Origin: Acidiluteibacter ferrifornacis | GTDB taxonomy: Bacteria > Bacteroidota > Bacteroidia > Flavobacteriales_E > Vicingaceae | Direction: 5' to 3' | Length of the DNA: 64,000 nucleotides | Assembly: GCF_009909615.1 (NCBI RefSeq) | Contig: NZ_WWNE01000003.1 | Location: 433,248 to 497,247 of the forward strand | In this document: positions 46,303-56,314 of the stretch, piece by piece | How the letters are laid out: each line of letters starts with the position of its first letter | Numbering within the stretch: position 1 is the first letter of the stretch | Translations under genes and position numbers: made by a program | The notes under the pieces: model-generated | The model's input: only the letters and a program-made list of their open reading frames with translations | What the model was told of the DNA's origin: nothing | Database searches by the model: none

Positions 46303-47832
46303 ATGAAAATTAGTTTATTTGAAAGAAATCTTACACAATCAAAATTAAGCTATCGAGACTTAATTATTCCTATATTATTGTTCGTGGTAGGAATGTATGT
46401 TTTACCATAAAGGATTATATTTTGAGTTTATTCCCGGAGATTTAGGTGATGCGCGCTTTAATAATATCGTATTAGAGCATGGATACCTCTTTTTAATAAA
46501 TAAAGTAGATTGGTTTTGGAATGCACATTATATATATCCGTCAAAACTGGTAATTGCACGATCAGACAATTTGCTGGGTACTTTACCCATTTATGCAGCC
46601 TCCCGTTTTATTGGTTTTGATAGATATACAGCCTTTCAACTTTGGTTTATTGTACTTCATGCCTTAAACTATATTTTTTGCTTCTGGGTTGTCAACAAAT
46701 TGTTTAAGAATAGCATAATTGCAGCTATAGGGGCATACGTTTTTGCTTTTGGAATATTCAATATAGGTCAAATCTATCATGCACAGATTTTTGCCCGACT
46801 TATGCTCCCATTAATTTTTTACTGCGGTATATATTTAGGATTTTTTGATTTGTATTCTATTCTTTTTCTGGTTATTGGGTATTTTTTAATCTACCGAGAC
46901 TTCAGTCTATTCAAAAAAATGCCAATTAGAAAGGATTCTATAATTTATATCAGCTCCATAGCTGTCTCCTTAGCTTCGCTATACACATTATTCAAACCGT
47001 ACTCATTATTTCAAAAGAAACAGGAATGAGGCCTTTTGAGAACGTAATTGATAGTATTCCGCATCTAACGTCATAAATATTTAGTACACCCGCATCTTTC
47101 ATTTGGGGAGATTATCTCTTTCAACCTTTTGTCGACTCTACTAACCTACGGTGGACACATCTCTTATTTCCTAGGTTTTTCCTATTCTATTCTTCTTGTT
47201 GTCTATTCTACTGCTGATAGAGTCTATAATAAAGAATAAATCAGCTAAAGAATTATCATTCTTAATATTGAGTACCTTTTTGTCACTCCTATTTTGCATA
47301 AATATTGAAGGGTTTACGCTATATGAACTAATATATGAAATTCCCGGATTTTCTTCAATGTGAGCTCTTAACAGAATAATAAAATCACAGATTATATTAT
47401 TCATTTTGACGCTCTCTTTTGTGCTTAATTATATCTATAAACATACGAAGTGGGGTAATGCAGTTTTATTAGCTACAGTTCCATTATTCGTACTAGATAA
47501 TTATTACATTCTGAGCAATGACGTTGTTCGATACAGAAGGTCGGTTAGTATTGAAGACGTAGAAAGGATTAATTCAACAATCTGATACAATTAATTTTAA
47601 AGCAGTTGCTTATAATTTCAAAGATAAATCCTCTCACAGTAACATAATCATAAAGCACATAAGCGTAATTATTGCTTGCCAAGACCTAGGCATACAATGT
47701 ATAAATGGATACTCTGGTTCTTACCCAGACAACTATATGTCATTTTTTGACTTAACCAATGAAATTGCTTTAAATAATTGGTTAGATCAGACAAATACTC
47801 TTCGTTCAGACGTACTCCTAATTAATGAGTAA
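46303..47832 (+). pseudogene. Decayed GT-C-like polytopic membrane protein
   Basis: One gene can be followed through several frames. It starts at ATG 46303 (MKISLFERNLTQSKLSY...FVVGMY), shifts near 46400 to FYHKGLYFEFIPGDLGDARFNN (frame open to 47029), shifts again to RPFENVIDSIPHLTS, an in-frame TAA at 47074, IFSTPASFIWGDYLFQPF, a further shift near 47200, YEIPGFSSM, then TGA at 47361 where an Arg codon (CGA) is expected before ALNRII, a last shift near 47575, and the C-terminal INGYSGSYPDNY to TAA at 47832. The NGYSG and YEIPGFSSMRAL-like motifs belong to a Bacteroidota GT-C-like family. Non-functional. Confidence 0.85.
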
Positions 47833-47838
47833 CAACTA

Positions 47839-49197
47839 TTAATCCCTATCTCCTTGAAGTGCTTTCTTGTAATTGGGATGATCTAAATACTTGACATAAT
47901 CTTCTGAAACATGCCTTTTCAAGAAAATATGTTTGTAGGCTTGAAAGGTCATAGAATCATAATGCAAAATAGTATGCTTATACTGATTAAATTGAAAAAA
48001 ATTTAATCCAATCAATGAAGCAGTAATAACAGAAAACACAATCTTTTTCCATTTCAAATTATTGGTTACATCGCTTACAAAAGCGGCTAAAGGTATTGAC
48101 AACAGAGGATAAATATCAATTAAACTTCGCATTCCATAGGAGCCTCCATACCACCAGCACCACCATGAAAATACGATGTAAAAGTGAACCAGAATAAAGG
48201 GAATCAATGAAAGTCGATATTTTCTGACTACCTCATTTTTGTAAAAAAGTCCTATTAATGAAAAAGCCATCAATGGAGAATAAATCAACCATCCATTTCT
48301 AAAACTAAATAGACCAGAAAAAATTTTGGAATCTGTAAAGAAAAAGCCCTCTTCTGAATAAGAATAATAAACCCAATCACCGGTACTGTATTTCCAATAT
48401 AATAGTTGAGGAAAAATAACCAAGCAACCACCCAAGATCCCAATTAACAACTGTTTATAATTCGTTACGAACAACTGAATTCTACGAGTTAAACTGTCCT
48501 TGTTATAGACTCCTAGAAAAAGGAAAAATAATACTACCGTAATGTTTACTGGTCTAATCAAAACTATTAAACCGCTAATAGCACCTAGCATAAATAAGTG
48601 TTTAGTTTTTTTCGTTTTTTCCCAAAGTATCCCTAAATGTAAGAATGCAGCAATGGAGAAAAAACTGAATACATGACTCATTCCGGGCTCTTTAATTACA
48701 TAATTTACAATATTAGTTCCTAATGCTATTATTAGAATAGTAACTGCAGTAACAAGCTCTGAAAAATGTGAAAGTAGGCTCTTTCTTATTAAAATCAATC
48801 CTAAAGTATAAAAGAGCAAGGAGGTTAATACAATAGATAATCTATAAGGTAAGGTATAACCATTATTATCATACCCTAAAGGAGTAGACAAATGATGAGC
48901 AACCAAAAATAAGGGACAATAAAAATAAGCCACACCCATGGTCATTTTAAAAGTCCTTTCCTCCTCTATATTTGTCTTAAACCAAATCTTATTTTGAATA
49001 TTTGAATCTAGCTCATCCCAGAATTGCAATGAGAGATCTTGATAGATAAAAGTTGAAGGTAAATAACCGTAATAACTAAGCACGTCACTTTCGATTACTT
49101 TATGCTCTCCCCTCCAATATTTATTCGAAAACACAAAGCAGGAGATGATTGTAACACAAACGAGAATACTCAGATTACTAAATGATAATTTAATCAT
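47839..49197 (-). CDS. GT-C-like polytopic membrane protein (paralogue 2)
   Basis: 452 residues, about ten membrane helices. Shares with paralogue 3 (51532-52887) VIESDVLSYYGYLPSTFIYQDLSLQF, YWKYSTGDWVYYSYSEE, RNGWLIYSPLMAFSLIGLF and SWWCWWYGGSYGMRSLID; also aligns with 38286-40160 minus its extra domain. Predicted glycosyltransferase or related envelope enzyme using lipid-linked sugar; not proven. Its start overlaps the stop of the preceding GT2 gene by one base. It is the last gene of the long minus-strand run. Confidence 0.8.
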   Translation of the reverse strand: MIKLSFSNLSILVCVTIISCFVFSNKYWRGEHKVIESDVLSYYGYLPSTFIYQDLSLQFWDELDSNIQNKIWFKTNIEEERTFKMTMGVAYFYCPLFLVAHHLSTPLGYDNNGYTLPYRLSIVLTSLLFYTLGLILIRKSLLSHFSELVTAVTILIIALGTNIVNYVIKEPGMSHVFSFFSIAAFLHLGILWEKTKKTKHLFMLGAISGLIVLIRPVNITVVLFFLFLGVYNKDSLTRRIQLFVTNYKQLLIGILGGCLVIFPQLLYWKYSTGDWVYYSYSEEGFFFTDSKIFSGLFSFRNGWLIYSPLMAFSLIGLFYKNEVVRKYRLSLIPFILVHFYIVFSWWCWWYGGSYGMRSLIDIYPLLSIPLAAFVSDVTNNLKWKKIVFSVITASLIGLNFFQFNQYKHTILHYDSMTFQAYKHIFLKRHVSEDYVKYLDHPNYKKALQGDRD

Positions 49198-50126
49198 TAG
49201 TTTTTACTTGATTGTATGTCATAATTTAGAAAACCCAAAAGTAATTGGAAACCTAAAATAACTGGTAATGCGGACAACATAATGGTACCTGCAGAAGCCT
49301 CGACTCCAGTATTAACACTGTTTAACCAATTGATTGAGCCAAAAATAACTCCAAACATAAAAAGTAAGGCCCCCATAAATAATTGAAGGCTTCCTGCATT
49401 AAAATCTCGAAGAAAGTAATTATAACCAATTCGTTTTATGAAACGTACACAATACTTTGGCGGAAATTCAAACAGTATTTTACCAATTCTAAGGTTACTT
49501 TCTTCATCAGCATATAAAGCTTGCATTGAGAAATCTTCAACTCTAGCTCTGACCAAACTGAGTCGGAACAACATATCGCTTTCAAAAAAATATCGATTAT
49601 CGATTTTATCTAATTCTAATTTGTGCAGTGTATCCTTATGAATAGCAGTAAATCCATTCGTAGGATCCATTATATGCCAATATCCGTTTACAAATTTGTT
49701 CAGAAAGGATAATACACTATTTCCAAATAAACGCATTGTAGGCATTCCTTTTAAACTTCTCAAATTATTAAACCGATTGCCTTTCGAATAGTCAGTTTGA
49801 TTCAATAAAATTGAATTTACTAACCCTTTAATCAGGCTTGGATCCATCTGACCATCTCCATCAAGTTTTACTATTACCTCTGCCTGATCATCCTTTAAAA
49901 ATTGCTTATACCCCTCTTTGACAGCACCGCCTACACCCAGGTTTTTTTCGTTAAAAATTACCTTTAATCGATTTCCATCATAGGATTGTTGAAGAAATTC
50001 ACCGCAAGATTCAGGGCATTTATCATCAACTACATAAATTTGAGAAACAATCTCTGGTATTGAGTTTACGACTTCTAAAATTTGATTTTTGACTTTATAA
50101 GCTGGTATAACAACTGCTATTCTCAT
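49197..50126 (-). CDS. GT2 glycosyltransferase with two C-terminal membrane helices
   Basis: 309 residues. N-terminal GT-A domain with MRIAVVIPAYKVKNQI, VVDDKCPESCG, NLGVGGAVKEGY and the metal motif KLDGDGQMDP; MDPTNGFTAI is typical of the DPM/GtrB group. Two helices at about 248-270 and 282-303 anchor it. Probably makes a polyprenyl-phosphate-linked sugar for the adjacent GT-C proteins. It overlaps the next gene by one base. Confidence 0.88.
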   Translation of the reverse strand: MRIAVVIPAYKVKNQILEVVNSIPEIVSQIYVVDDKCPESCGEFLQQSYDGNRLKVIFNEKNLGVGGAVKEGYKQFLKDDQAEVIVKLDGDGQMDPSLIKGLVNSILLNQTDYSKGNRFNNLRSLKGMPTMRLFGNSVLSFLNKFVNGYWHIMDPTNGFTAIHKDTLHKLELDKIDNRYFFESDMLFRLSLVRARVEDFSMQALYADEESNLRIGKILFEFPPKYCVRFIKRIGYNYFLRDFNAGSLQLFMGALLFMFGVIFGSINWLNSVNTGVEASAGTIMLSALPVILGFQLLLGFLNYDIQSSKN

Positions 50127-50144
50127 TTATGAATTGATGTCTAT

Positions 50145-51578
50145 TTAGAACCTTATTGTGTATTTTTTTTCATTTAAGAATTGAAAAAACAATAATAACA
50201 TGAAGAGAGGTACTAAAAAAATAATTCTTCCTTGATACCTTGGAATTACATTGGATAATGTCGCACAAAAAGCAGCATTAAACAAAAGGGAAGTTCCAAT
50301 TGCAATCATCAACAAGAGACTATCCTTTTTTAACTTTCTTTTTCTAATTATTAATACGGTTATTATAATTGAAAGGTACAAAAACAATACTTCTAAAATT
50401 ACTTTAAAATAAAACGAAACTCGTCCTTCTACTTTTTGAGTAGAATGGTCAAAAGCATATAAATCATCAGGAAAATAGAACTCTACAATACTTCTTAAAT
50501 CCACATAATCTAATGGGGACTGCTCTATAGTGATTAATTGCTTCAATGTACCAGTAATTGCCAACGCAATAAAGTCTATACGTAGCTCGTCATCAGATAA
50601 AATGTCGGAAATTAAATCTCCGTATTCAGCTTCTTTTTCAATCCAGCAATTCGTCCAATCACCCCTATCCAAGCATCCTCCTTTATATATTGGACTCTCG
50701 GGGTCGTATAAATAGAACCCAGCAGCAGGCCATTGATTCAGTCTATCCTTATATTCACATAAAGACTTATAGGATGGAGAAAAGCTGGCTCTTTCACAAT
50801 TTTTATTTAGAAATTTACTGGCTAAACCACTCTCTATGTATCTTGTAGCTAGAATGATATTATTAGTTCTTGAAATTATAAAACCTGCCCCAAATGAATA
50901 GTTAATCAAACCTATTGTTAACAAGCTCCCTCCAAAAAGTGAAGCTATAAATATAAATCGTTTGAAATGATGCATCAGTTGCTTTTTTACTAGAAAATAG
51001 ATCCCTAAAGCAATTAATTGTGCAAAAACCAGAGGAATATGTGATAAATGGGTGATTATTGAAACCAAAAAAATAATAGAAATGAAACCGATATGGATAC
51101 TTTCTTTTTTATCCAATACAACCAAAAGAAATAAAGAAAGAATAGATATGACGGTGAAAATATCAGCTATAACCAAGCTAGTGTAATAGCCTACCCCAGA
51201 AAATATGCTCATAATAACTCCTATTATAAACAACACTAAAAAAGGTCTATGGGGCTGCACCAACTTTTTAATAAGCAAAAAAACTAAATAATTATAAATG
51301 ATTGATTGTGCAATTATTACCAACCAAGTGCTATAAGAAAGACTAAGGTGTCGAACCAACAAACCATAAATTATTGGACGGTCAATTGGGACCGTCCCTG
51401 TATGTCCTGAAACCAAATAGGTGCCGGAGTCAGGAAAAAGTAAGGGATAACCGTTACTAAATGCCGGTGCAATTGTGACTAAAACTGACCCAACAAATAA
51501 AATAATATTTAGGATAGTCCATTTATTCAGATTAATAATCCCGTTCTCCATTTTTTGCAGCTTCATTGTCAATTTCAA
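50145..51578 (-). CDS. Polytopic membrane protein, GT-C-like
   Basis: 477 residues (468 if the Met at 51551 is used; the longer form overlaps the upstream gene by 47 bp). About ten membrane helices. LLFPDSGTYLVSGHTG and DRPIIYGLLVRHLSLSY in the first loop resemble a Bacteroidota family of GT-C-like proteins; a large loop with four Cys (KNCERAS, LCEYKD, GGCLDRGDWTNCW) lies between residues 260 and 325, and may be disulfide-bonded. Different family from its two GT-C neighbours. Role inferred from context only. Confidence 0.7.
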   Translation of the reverse strand: MKLTMKLQKMENGIINLNKWTILNIILFVGSVLVTIAPAFSNGYPLLFPDSGTYLVSGHTGTVPIDRPIIYGLLVRHLSLSYSTWLVIIAQSIIYNYLVFLLIKKLVQPHRPFLVLFIIGVIMSIFSGVGYYTSLVIADIFTVISILSLFLLVVLDKKESIHIGFISIIFLVSIITHLSHIPLVFAQLIALGIYFLVKKQLMHHFKRFIFIASLFGGSLLTIGLINYSFGAGFIISRTNNIILATRYIESGLASKFLNKNCERASFSPSYKSLCEYKDRLNQWPAAGFYLYDPESPIYKGGCLDRGDWTNCWIEKEAEYGDLISDILSDDELRIDFIALAITGTLKQLITIEQSPLDYVDLRSIVEFYFPDDLYAFDHSTQKVEGRVSFYFKVILEVLFLYLSIIITVLIIRKRKLKKDSLLLMIAIGTSLLFNAAFCATLSNVIPRYQGRIIFLVPLFMLLLFFQFLNEKKYTIRF

Positions 51579-52887
51579 TTAAATCTTCCCAATATGTATC
51601 ATAACTTTTGGTTTTCAAAAAATTACCCCAATAAGTCTTCTTGGTTGTTGCACAGTAATGTAACAAACCATTTCTATACTGATAAGCTTGAAAAAGATTA
51701 AGGTATATAAAGAAAGTTGTAATAACTAATATTCCGATAGTTAACCATCTACTTTTCTGTATCACGTACCCAATAAAAGCGGCAATGGGAAAAGCAAAAA
51801 CACCGTAAAAATCGATAAATGGACGTGCACCAAACGAACCACCATACCACCATGACCACCAAGAAAAAGTAACATAAATCAACAGTGCAAGTAATACTAG
51901 AATTGCCCCTCTGACTTCCTTCTTATTGAATAAGAGACCAATAAATGCAAATACCATAAAAGGAGTATATAATAACCAACCTTTTCGGTAACTAAACAAT
52001 CCACCAATTATTTTAGGGTCATTAAAAAAGAAGTGTTCATTATCCGAATAAGAGAAAAAGACCCAGTTTCCAGTATTGTATTTCCAATAGAGTAGCTGAG
52101 GTACAAGAACCAAAAAAGCACATAACACAGCACAAGCTACTTGTTTCCATTTGAAAACAAATAGCAACAAACGAGTTTTTATTGCAGCAAATGAATTAAT
52201 ACCATAAAGTAAGAAGAATAGGACAATCAATATATTAGTTGGTCGAATTAACACAATTAACCCGCCAAGCGTTCCTAAAAGAAGTAGGGATTTATTAGAT
52301 TGTCTTTCATACCATTTTATTGTAAAATGGACGAACATAGTTATTAGCGCAAAGCTAAATACATGTCCCATGCCAGATTCAAAAACCACATAGTTAACTA
52401 TGTTAGTTCCAACAGCAACACCAAACAAAGTAATTGCTGTTGTTACTTCATTATAGAATCTGAGCAGAATATGCCTTAAATAGACTAAACCAATTGTAAA
52501 AAATAACATTGCAGAAAGGACTATGGATAACCGATAGGGTAAGGTATATCCGTTTGGTACATATCCAAAGGCAGGAGCTAACTGATGAGCGATTACAAAC
52601 ATTGGCAAATAACAAAAAGACACTCCCATAGTGGTTTTAATCACCTTTCCATTATTTTCAGCTATCTGATACCATATTTTTAGTCTAACATCGTCATTTT
52701 GTTTTTCAGCAAACTGTAAAGATATATCCTGGTAAATAAAGATTGCGGGTAAATAAGCATAATAAGAAATTATATCATTAGAAATAATCTCCTTATCATC
52801 TCTCCAATATTTTGTTGCAAATACAATAGAAAAGACAATTAGTAGACTTGATACAATGCTAATATGACTTAATGAAACTTTAACCAT
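51532..52887 (-). CDS. GT-C-like polytopic membrane protein (paralogue 3)
   Basis: 451 residues from the ATG at 52887, which overlaps the end of the ABC ATPase gene by 8 bp (TTGTATGGTTAA); the frame opens 30 bp earlier. About ten membrane helices with IISNDIISYYAYLPAIFIYQDISLQF, YWKYNTGNWVFFSYSD, YRKGWLLYTPFMVFAFIGLLF and SWWSWWYGGSFGARPFID, strongly like paralogue 2. Predicted sugar transferase or related enzyme. The paired occurrence with paralogue 2 suggests duplication. Confidence 0.8.
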   Translation of the reverse strand: MVKVSLSHISIVSSLLIVFSIVFATKYWRDDKEIISNDIISYYAYLPAIFIYQDISLQFAEKQNDDVRLKIWYQIAENNGKVIKTTMGVSFCYLPMFVIAHQLAPAFGYVPNGYTLPYRLSIVLSAMLFFTIGLVYLRHILLRFYNEVTTAITLFGVAVGTNIVNYVVFESGMGHVFSFALITMFVHFTIKWYERQSNKSLLLLGTLGGLIVLIRPTNILIVLFFLLYGINSFAAIKTRLLLFVFKWKQVACAVLCAFLVLVPQLLYWKYNTGNWVFFSYSDNEHFFFNDPKIIGGLFSYRKGWLLYTPFMVFAFIGLLFNKKEVRGAILVLLALLIYVTFSWWSWWYGGSFGARPFIDFYGVFAFPIAAFIGYVIQKSRWLTIGILVITTFFIYLNLFQAYQYRNGLLHYCATTKKTYWGNFLKTKSYDTYWEDLIEIDNEAAKNGERDY

Positions 52888-54652
52888 ACAAAGCTTCTCC
52901 TTTAGGAATTGCGGCAATTAACTTTTTGGTATATTCCTGTTGAGGACTATTGTATACCTCATCAGAGAGACCTATTTCTTCTATCCTACCTTGGTTCATT
53001 ACAACAATTCTATCAGACATGTACTTCACCACAGACAAATCGTGTGAAATAAAAATATAAGTAAACCCTAAATCGCGTTTTAAATCATTCAATAAATTCA
53101 ATACTTGAGCCTGAACGGAGACATCTAATGCCGAAACCGATTCATCACAAATAATAAACCGAGGGTTTACGGCCAACGCCCTTGCAATACAAATTCGTTG
53201 GCGCTGACCTCCACTAAATTCATGCGGGTAGCGATCGTAGATTTCAGAAGTTAGGCCCACTTTCTCCAATAATTCTTGGACCTTGACCTTTCGATCTTTA
53301 CTATTTAAACCAATACCATGAACCTCCATCGGTTCTTTAATTGCTTCACCAATAGTCATCCTTGGGTTTAATGAAGAGTATGGATCTTGAAATATTATTT
53401 GCAATTCCTTTCTAAAAAGGCGCATTTTAGAAACGTCACACTTAACCAAATCAACCCCTTGATACCATACTTCACCTGACTTGGGCTTTATTAGCTGAAG
53501 TATAGCTCGACCTAAAGTCGTTTTTCCGCAGCCAGACTCACCTACCAATCCTAACGTTTCTCCGGGGTATATGTCAAAACTTACCTCATCTACAGCTTTT
53601 ACTACTTCCTTAACCTTTCCAAAAATCGTTTTTGAAATCGGGTATTCTACCTTAATATTTCTTAGTCTTAAAATTGGGTCCTGTTCATATAATATTTGGC
53701 GTTCCTTGTTTTTAGTCGTTTGACTGATAGATAGAGATTCAAACACCTTGTCAACAGATTGTTCCCTAGATGACAATTTACCCTGTTTATCAATAAACAT
53801 AAAGTCATTAACTGTGGGCAATGATTTTAGTACCTTATCAACAGGAGGTCTGCATGCCAATAAACCCTTCGTATAAGCATGTTTTGGCGTCATCAATACT
53901 TCTTTAACAGAGCCTTGTTCAACTATATTCCCTTTGTACATCACTATTACTCGATCTGCGATTTCTGCCACTACCCCCAAGTCATGAGTAATAAAAACGA
54001 TACCGATACCGTGTTTATTTTGAATATTTTTTAATAATTGTAGGATTGATTTTTGAACTGTTACATCCAATGCTGTTGTCGGTTCATCTGCTATTAATAT
54101 CTCAGGATTACATGCAATGGCCATAGCTATCATAACCCTTTGTTTCTGACCGCCAGAAATTTGGTGAGGATAAGCATCATATATTACTTCAGGTCGGGGT
54201 AATAATACCTCTTTGAAAAGCTCTATAACCCTAGCCTTTGCTTCTTTTTTATTTAGCCTTAAATGAAGAATTAGTGACTCTGCAACCTGTTCACCACATT
54301 TAAAAACTGGGTTTAGAGAGGTCATTGGCTCTTGAAATATCATCGCAATCTTATTACCGCGATATTTCCTCATCTCCTCATCACTCAACCGTAAAAAGTC
54401 AGTTGAAGAGCCTTTCCTATCTGTGTAAATTATCTCTCCTGATTTATAACTTCCTCCTTTTCTTAATAACCCCATTGCAGACAATGAGGTAACAGATTTT
54501 CCTGATCCTGATTCTCCAACAATAGCTAAAATTTCTCCCTTGATTAAAGAAAAACTCACATTAGAAACGGCAGTATTCTCCTGGTCACCATTCTGAAACG
54601 AGATGGTTAAATTTTTAAACTTTAATAGAGAGTTATTGAGGTGCAATGTCAA
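52880..54652 (-). CDS. Fused oligopeptide-type ABC transporter ATPase (DppD-DppF-like)
   Basis: 590 residues holding two ABC ATPase domains in tandem. Domain 1: Walker A GESGSGKS (46-53), signature SGGQKQRV, Walker B ILIADEPTTALDVT. Domain 2: Walker A GESGCGKT, signature SGGQRQRI, Walker B FIICDESVSALDVS. Both have the oligopeptide C-terminal extension (ACRPP; PKGEALYG end). Such fused ATPases serve peptide or nickel importers, or exporters, but no permease or binding protein is encoded nearby. The start is TTG at 54652; no ATG precedes domain 1. Downstream GT-C start overlaps it, upstream GH5 gene ends 4 bp before. Confidence 0.93.
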   Translation of the reverse strand: MTLHLNNSLLKFKNLTISFQNGDQENTAVSNVSFSLIKGEILAIVGESGSGKSVTSLSAMGLLRKGGSYKSGEIIYTDRKGSSTDFLRLSDEEMRKYRGNKIAMIFQEPMTSLNPVFKCGEQVAESLILHLRLNKKEAKARVIELFKEVLLPRPEVIYDAYPHQISGGQKQRVMIAMAIACNPEILIADEPTTALDVTVQKSILQLLKNIQNKHGIGIVFITHDLGVVAEIADRVIVMYKGNIVEQGSVKEVLMTPKHAYTKGLLACRPPVDKVLKSLPTVNDFMFIDKQGKLSSREQSVDKVFESLSISQTTKNKERQILYEQDPILRLRNIKVEYPISKTIFGKVKEVVKAVDEVSFDIYPGETLGLVGESGCGKTTLGRAILQLIKPKSGEVWYQGVDLVKCDVSKMRLFRKELQIIFQDPYSSLNPRMTIGEAIKEPMEVHGIGLNSKDRKVKVQELLEKVGLTSEIYDRYPHEFSGGQRQRICIARALAVNPRFIICDESVSALDVSVQAQVLNLLNDLKRDLGFTYIFISHDLSVVKYMSDRIVVMNQGRIEEIGLSDEVYNSPQQEYTKKLIAAIPKGEALYG

Positions 54653-54656
54653 CTAT

Positions 54657-56297
54657 TTAATTATGTTCATTATTTAAATTCAACCTATTAAGTGTTATAA
54701 TATTTAATTCACCAAAAAATTTATATTGGTTGAACTCATCTTTCTTAAATGTAAAAATACCATTACTGTTTGTTGAATCATTCTCTAAGTAGTTCTTATA
54801 ATGAACATTTTGGTATTCCAATTGAATATCACTTAATTGTGCTTTAGGATTCACCTCTTCATATTCCACACCATTGTACATGTAGATCATTTCATAACCG
54901 AGTGCAGTAATGTGCAAATTGATCATTTTATCATTCGAATACAATGAAAAATGTCCATTTTCATCAGTAAATGTATTGCTTGCAATTGTCCAATCATCAA
55001 TATACCCCCTAATTATTGCGCCTTCTATTGGTTTATTAGATAAACTATCTCTAATATAACCATCTACTCGATAGTTCTTATAACCAACAATATTTCTATA
55101 ATTATTATAGCAAATGCAATCATTAGAAGGTTGATAATCTAGCAAATGTTTTAACTTCCAACCAGCTGGTTTGACGCTCCCATATATAGCTTTTGAGCTA
55201 TCCTTTAAATAAGTAATGCCTTTATGATCCAAGAGAGCTGTGTAATTATGTTCAAAATTATCCCCCCAGTATACATCTTGAAATTGCCACCATCCGAAAC
55301 CACTAATTCCGCAATCAACCGCACGCTTAAAGGCAGCTTCCATAAAGTCACTTTGAGCGGCATACAAAATAGAGTCATTATCTGAAGGCAACGAGGTCTC
55401 AGATATAATTAAGGGTTTATCAACATATTTACTCCACCAATAGATTTCATTGGGCACTCTCAATGGATTATAAGTGTGAAATGAAACGAAATCTAAAGGC
55501 AAAATAGAAGGATCCCATTCAAAAGCCTCCAGTGGTTCTCCAAATCCAATAGTAGAAAGCTGATAAGGGGCTAAAGAATCTTTTAACTTTTTCCATTCTT
55601 TTACCAATTGAAGTGCAGAGTATTTACTTCGTGACTGATCAACACCTAGTAATGCATCAGATTTATCAAAATATAGAGGTTCGTTACATAAGTCGTAGGA
55701 AAAAACATTATTGTTATTCTTCAATAATGCGTATGTACTTTTTATAAACTCTATACGAGATTTCTCCTCAAATTCATTTTGCCTATGATTTGGAAGTAAA
55801 ATCATTACCTTCAACTGATGCTTGGCGGATAAATCAATTACCTTCTTTATTGCATTTTCAAATTTTTCATTAAAAGAGGTAAATTTTACCTTATTGTAAT
55901 TTCCAAAACGATCATATAAGTTAATCAACAACTCTCCAGAGTCATCGTATTTATCTGAGTTGTAACCCACCAGTCGAATACTATTGAATCCTAATTTATT
56001 CAACAACTCGAAATGGTTTTCCAACTGGCCCAGCCACTCCTCTTTACTTGTTCCAATGTGAATATTTAAAGAATCATATTGAACATTTGGAACGGGAATA
56101 ATTTCCTCCCCAACTTCCATAAAATCTACCATATAATTCATCATGACAGGAAAAAAAACACTGTCTCCTAGCATAAACTCCTTATCATTTAAATAGATAA
56201 AGCCATTTTCTTTTGCAACTCTTTGACTCCTTTCTGAATCAGACTCACAGCTGTAAATTAAGATGGATAGTATAAAAAATGGAATTATAAACTTCAT
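54657..56297 (-). CDS. GH5-like glycoside hydrolase lipoprotein
   Basis: 546-residue lipoprotein (lipobox LIYSC, Cys17). A (beta/alpha)8 hydrolase domain of cellulase type covers about 30-370: the acid/base Glu206 in DLCNEPLYF, SFHTYNP, and the nucleophile Glu300 in IISETS, with GWWQFQDVYW near the end. A CarboxypepD-regulatory-like beta-sandwich follows (about 410-490). Substrate not known. Within a glycan-assembly gene run a surface polysaccharide is the likely target, either trimming or release; this is inference. No SusC/D pair is present, so it is not a normal polysaccharide-utilisation locus. Confidence 0.82.
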   Translation of the reverse strand: MKFIIPFFILSILIYSCESDSERSQRVAKENGFIYLNDKEFMLGDSVFFPVMMNYMVDFMEVGEEIIPVPNVQYDSLNIHIGTSKEEWLGQLENHFELLNKLGFNSIRLVGYNSDKYDDSGELLINLYDRFGNYNKVKFTSFNEKFENAIKKVIDLSAKHQLKVMILLPNHRQNEFEEKSRIEFIKSTYALLKNNNNVFSYDLCNEPLYFDKSDALLGVDQSRSKYSALQLVKEWKKLKDSLAPYQLSTIGFGEPLEAFEWDPSILPLDFVSFHTYNPLRVPNEIYWWSKYVDKPLIISETSLPSDNDSILYAAQSDFMEAAFKRAVDCGISGFGWWQFQDVYWGDNFEHNYTALLDHKGITYLKDSSKAIYGSVKPAGWKLKHLLDYQPSNDCICYNNYRNIVGYKNYRVDGYIRDSLSNKPIEGAIIRGYIDDWTIASNTFTDENGHFSLYSNDKMINLHITALGYEMIYMYNGVEYEEVNPKAQLSDIQLEYQNVHYKNYLENDSTNSNGIFTFKKDEFNQYKFFGELNIITLNRLNLNNEHN

Positions 56298-56314
56298 AAA
56301 TAGAATACACTTAT

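Noticed and set aside
47171-47404. Minus-strand open frame of 77 codons
   Set aside because: It is antisense to the decayed GT-C-like gene, whose plus-strand motifs (YEIPGFSSM) identify the true coding strand.
52880-54652. Interpretation as a polysaccharide-exporting ABC ATPase (Wzt type)
   Set aside because: Both domains carry oligopeptide-family signatures and the C-terminal extension of DppD/DppF, not a Wzt carbohydrate-binding domain.
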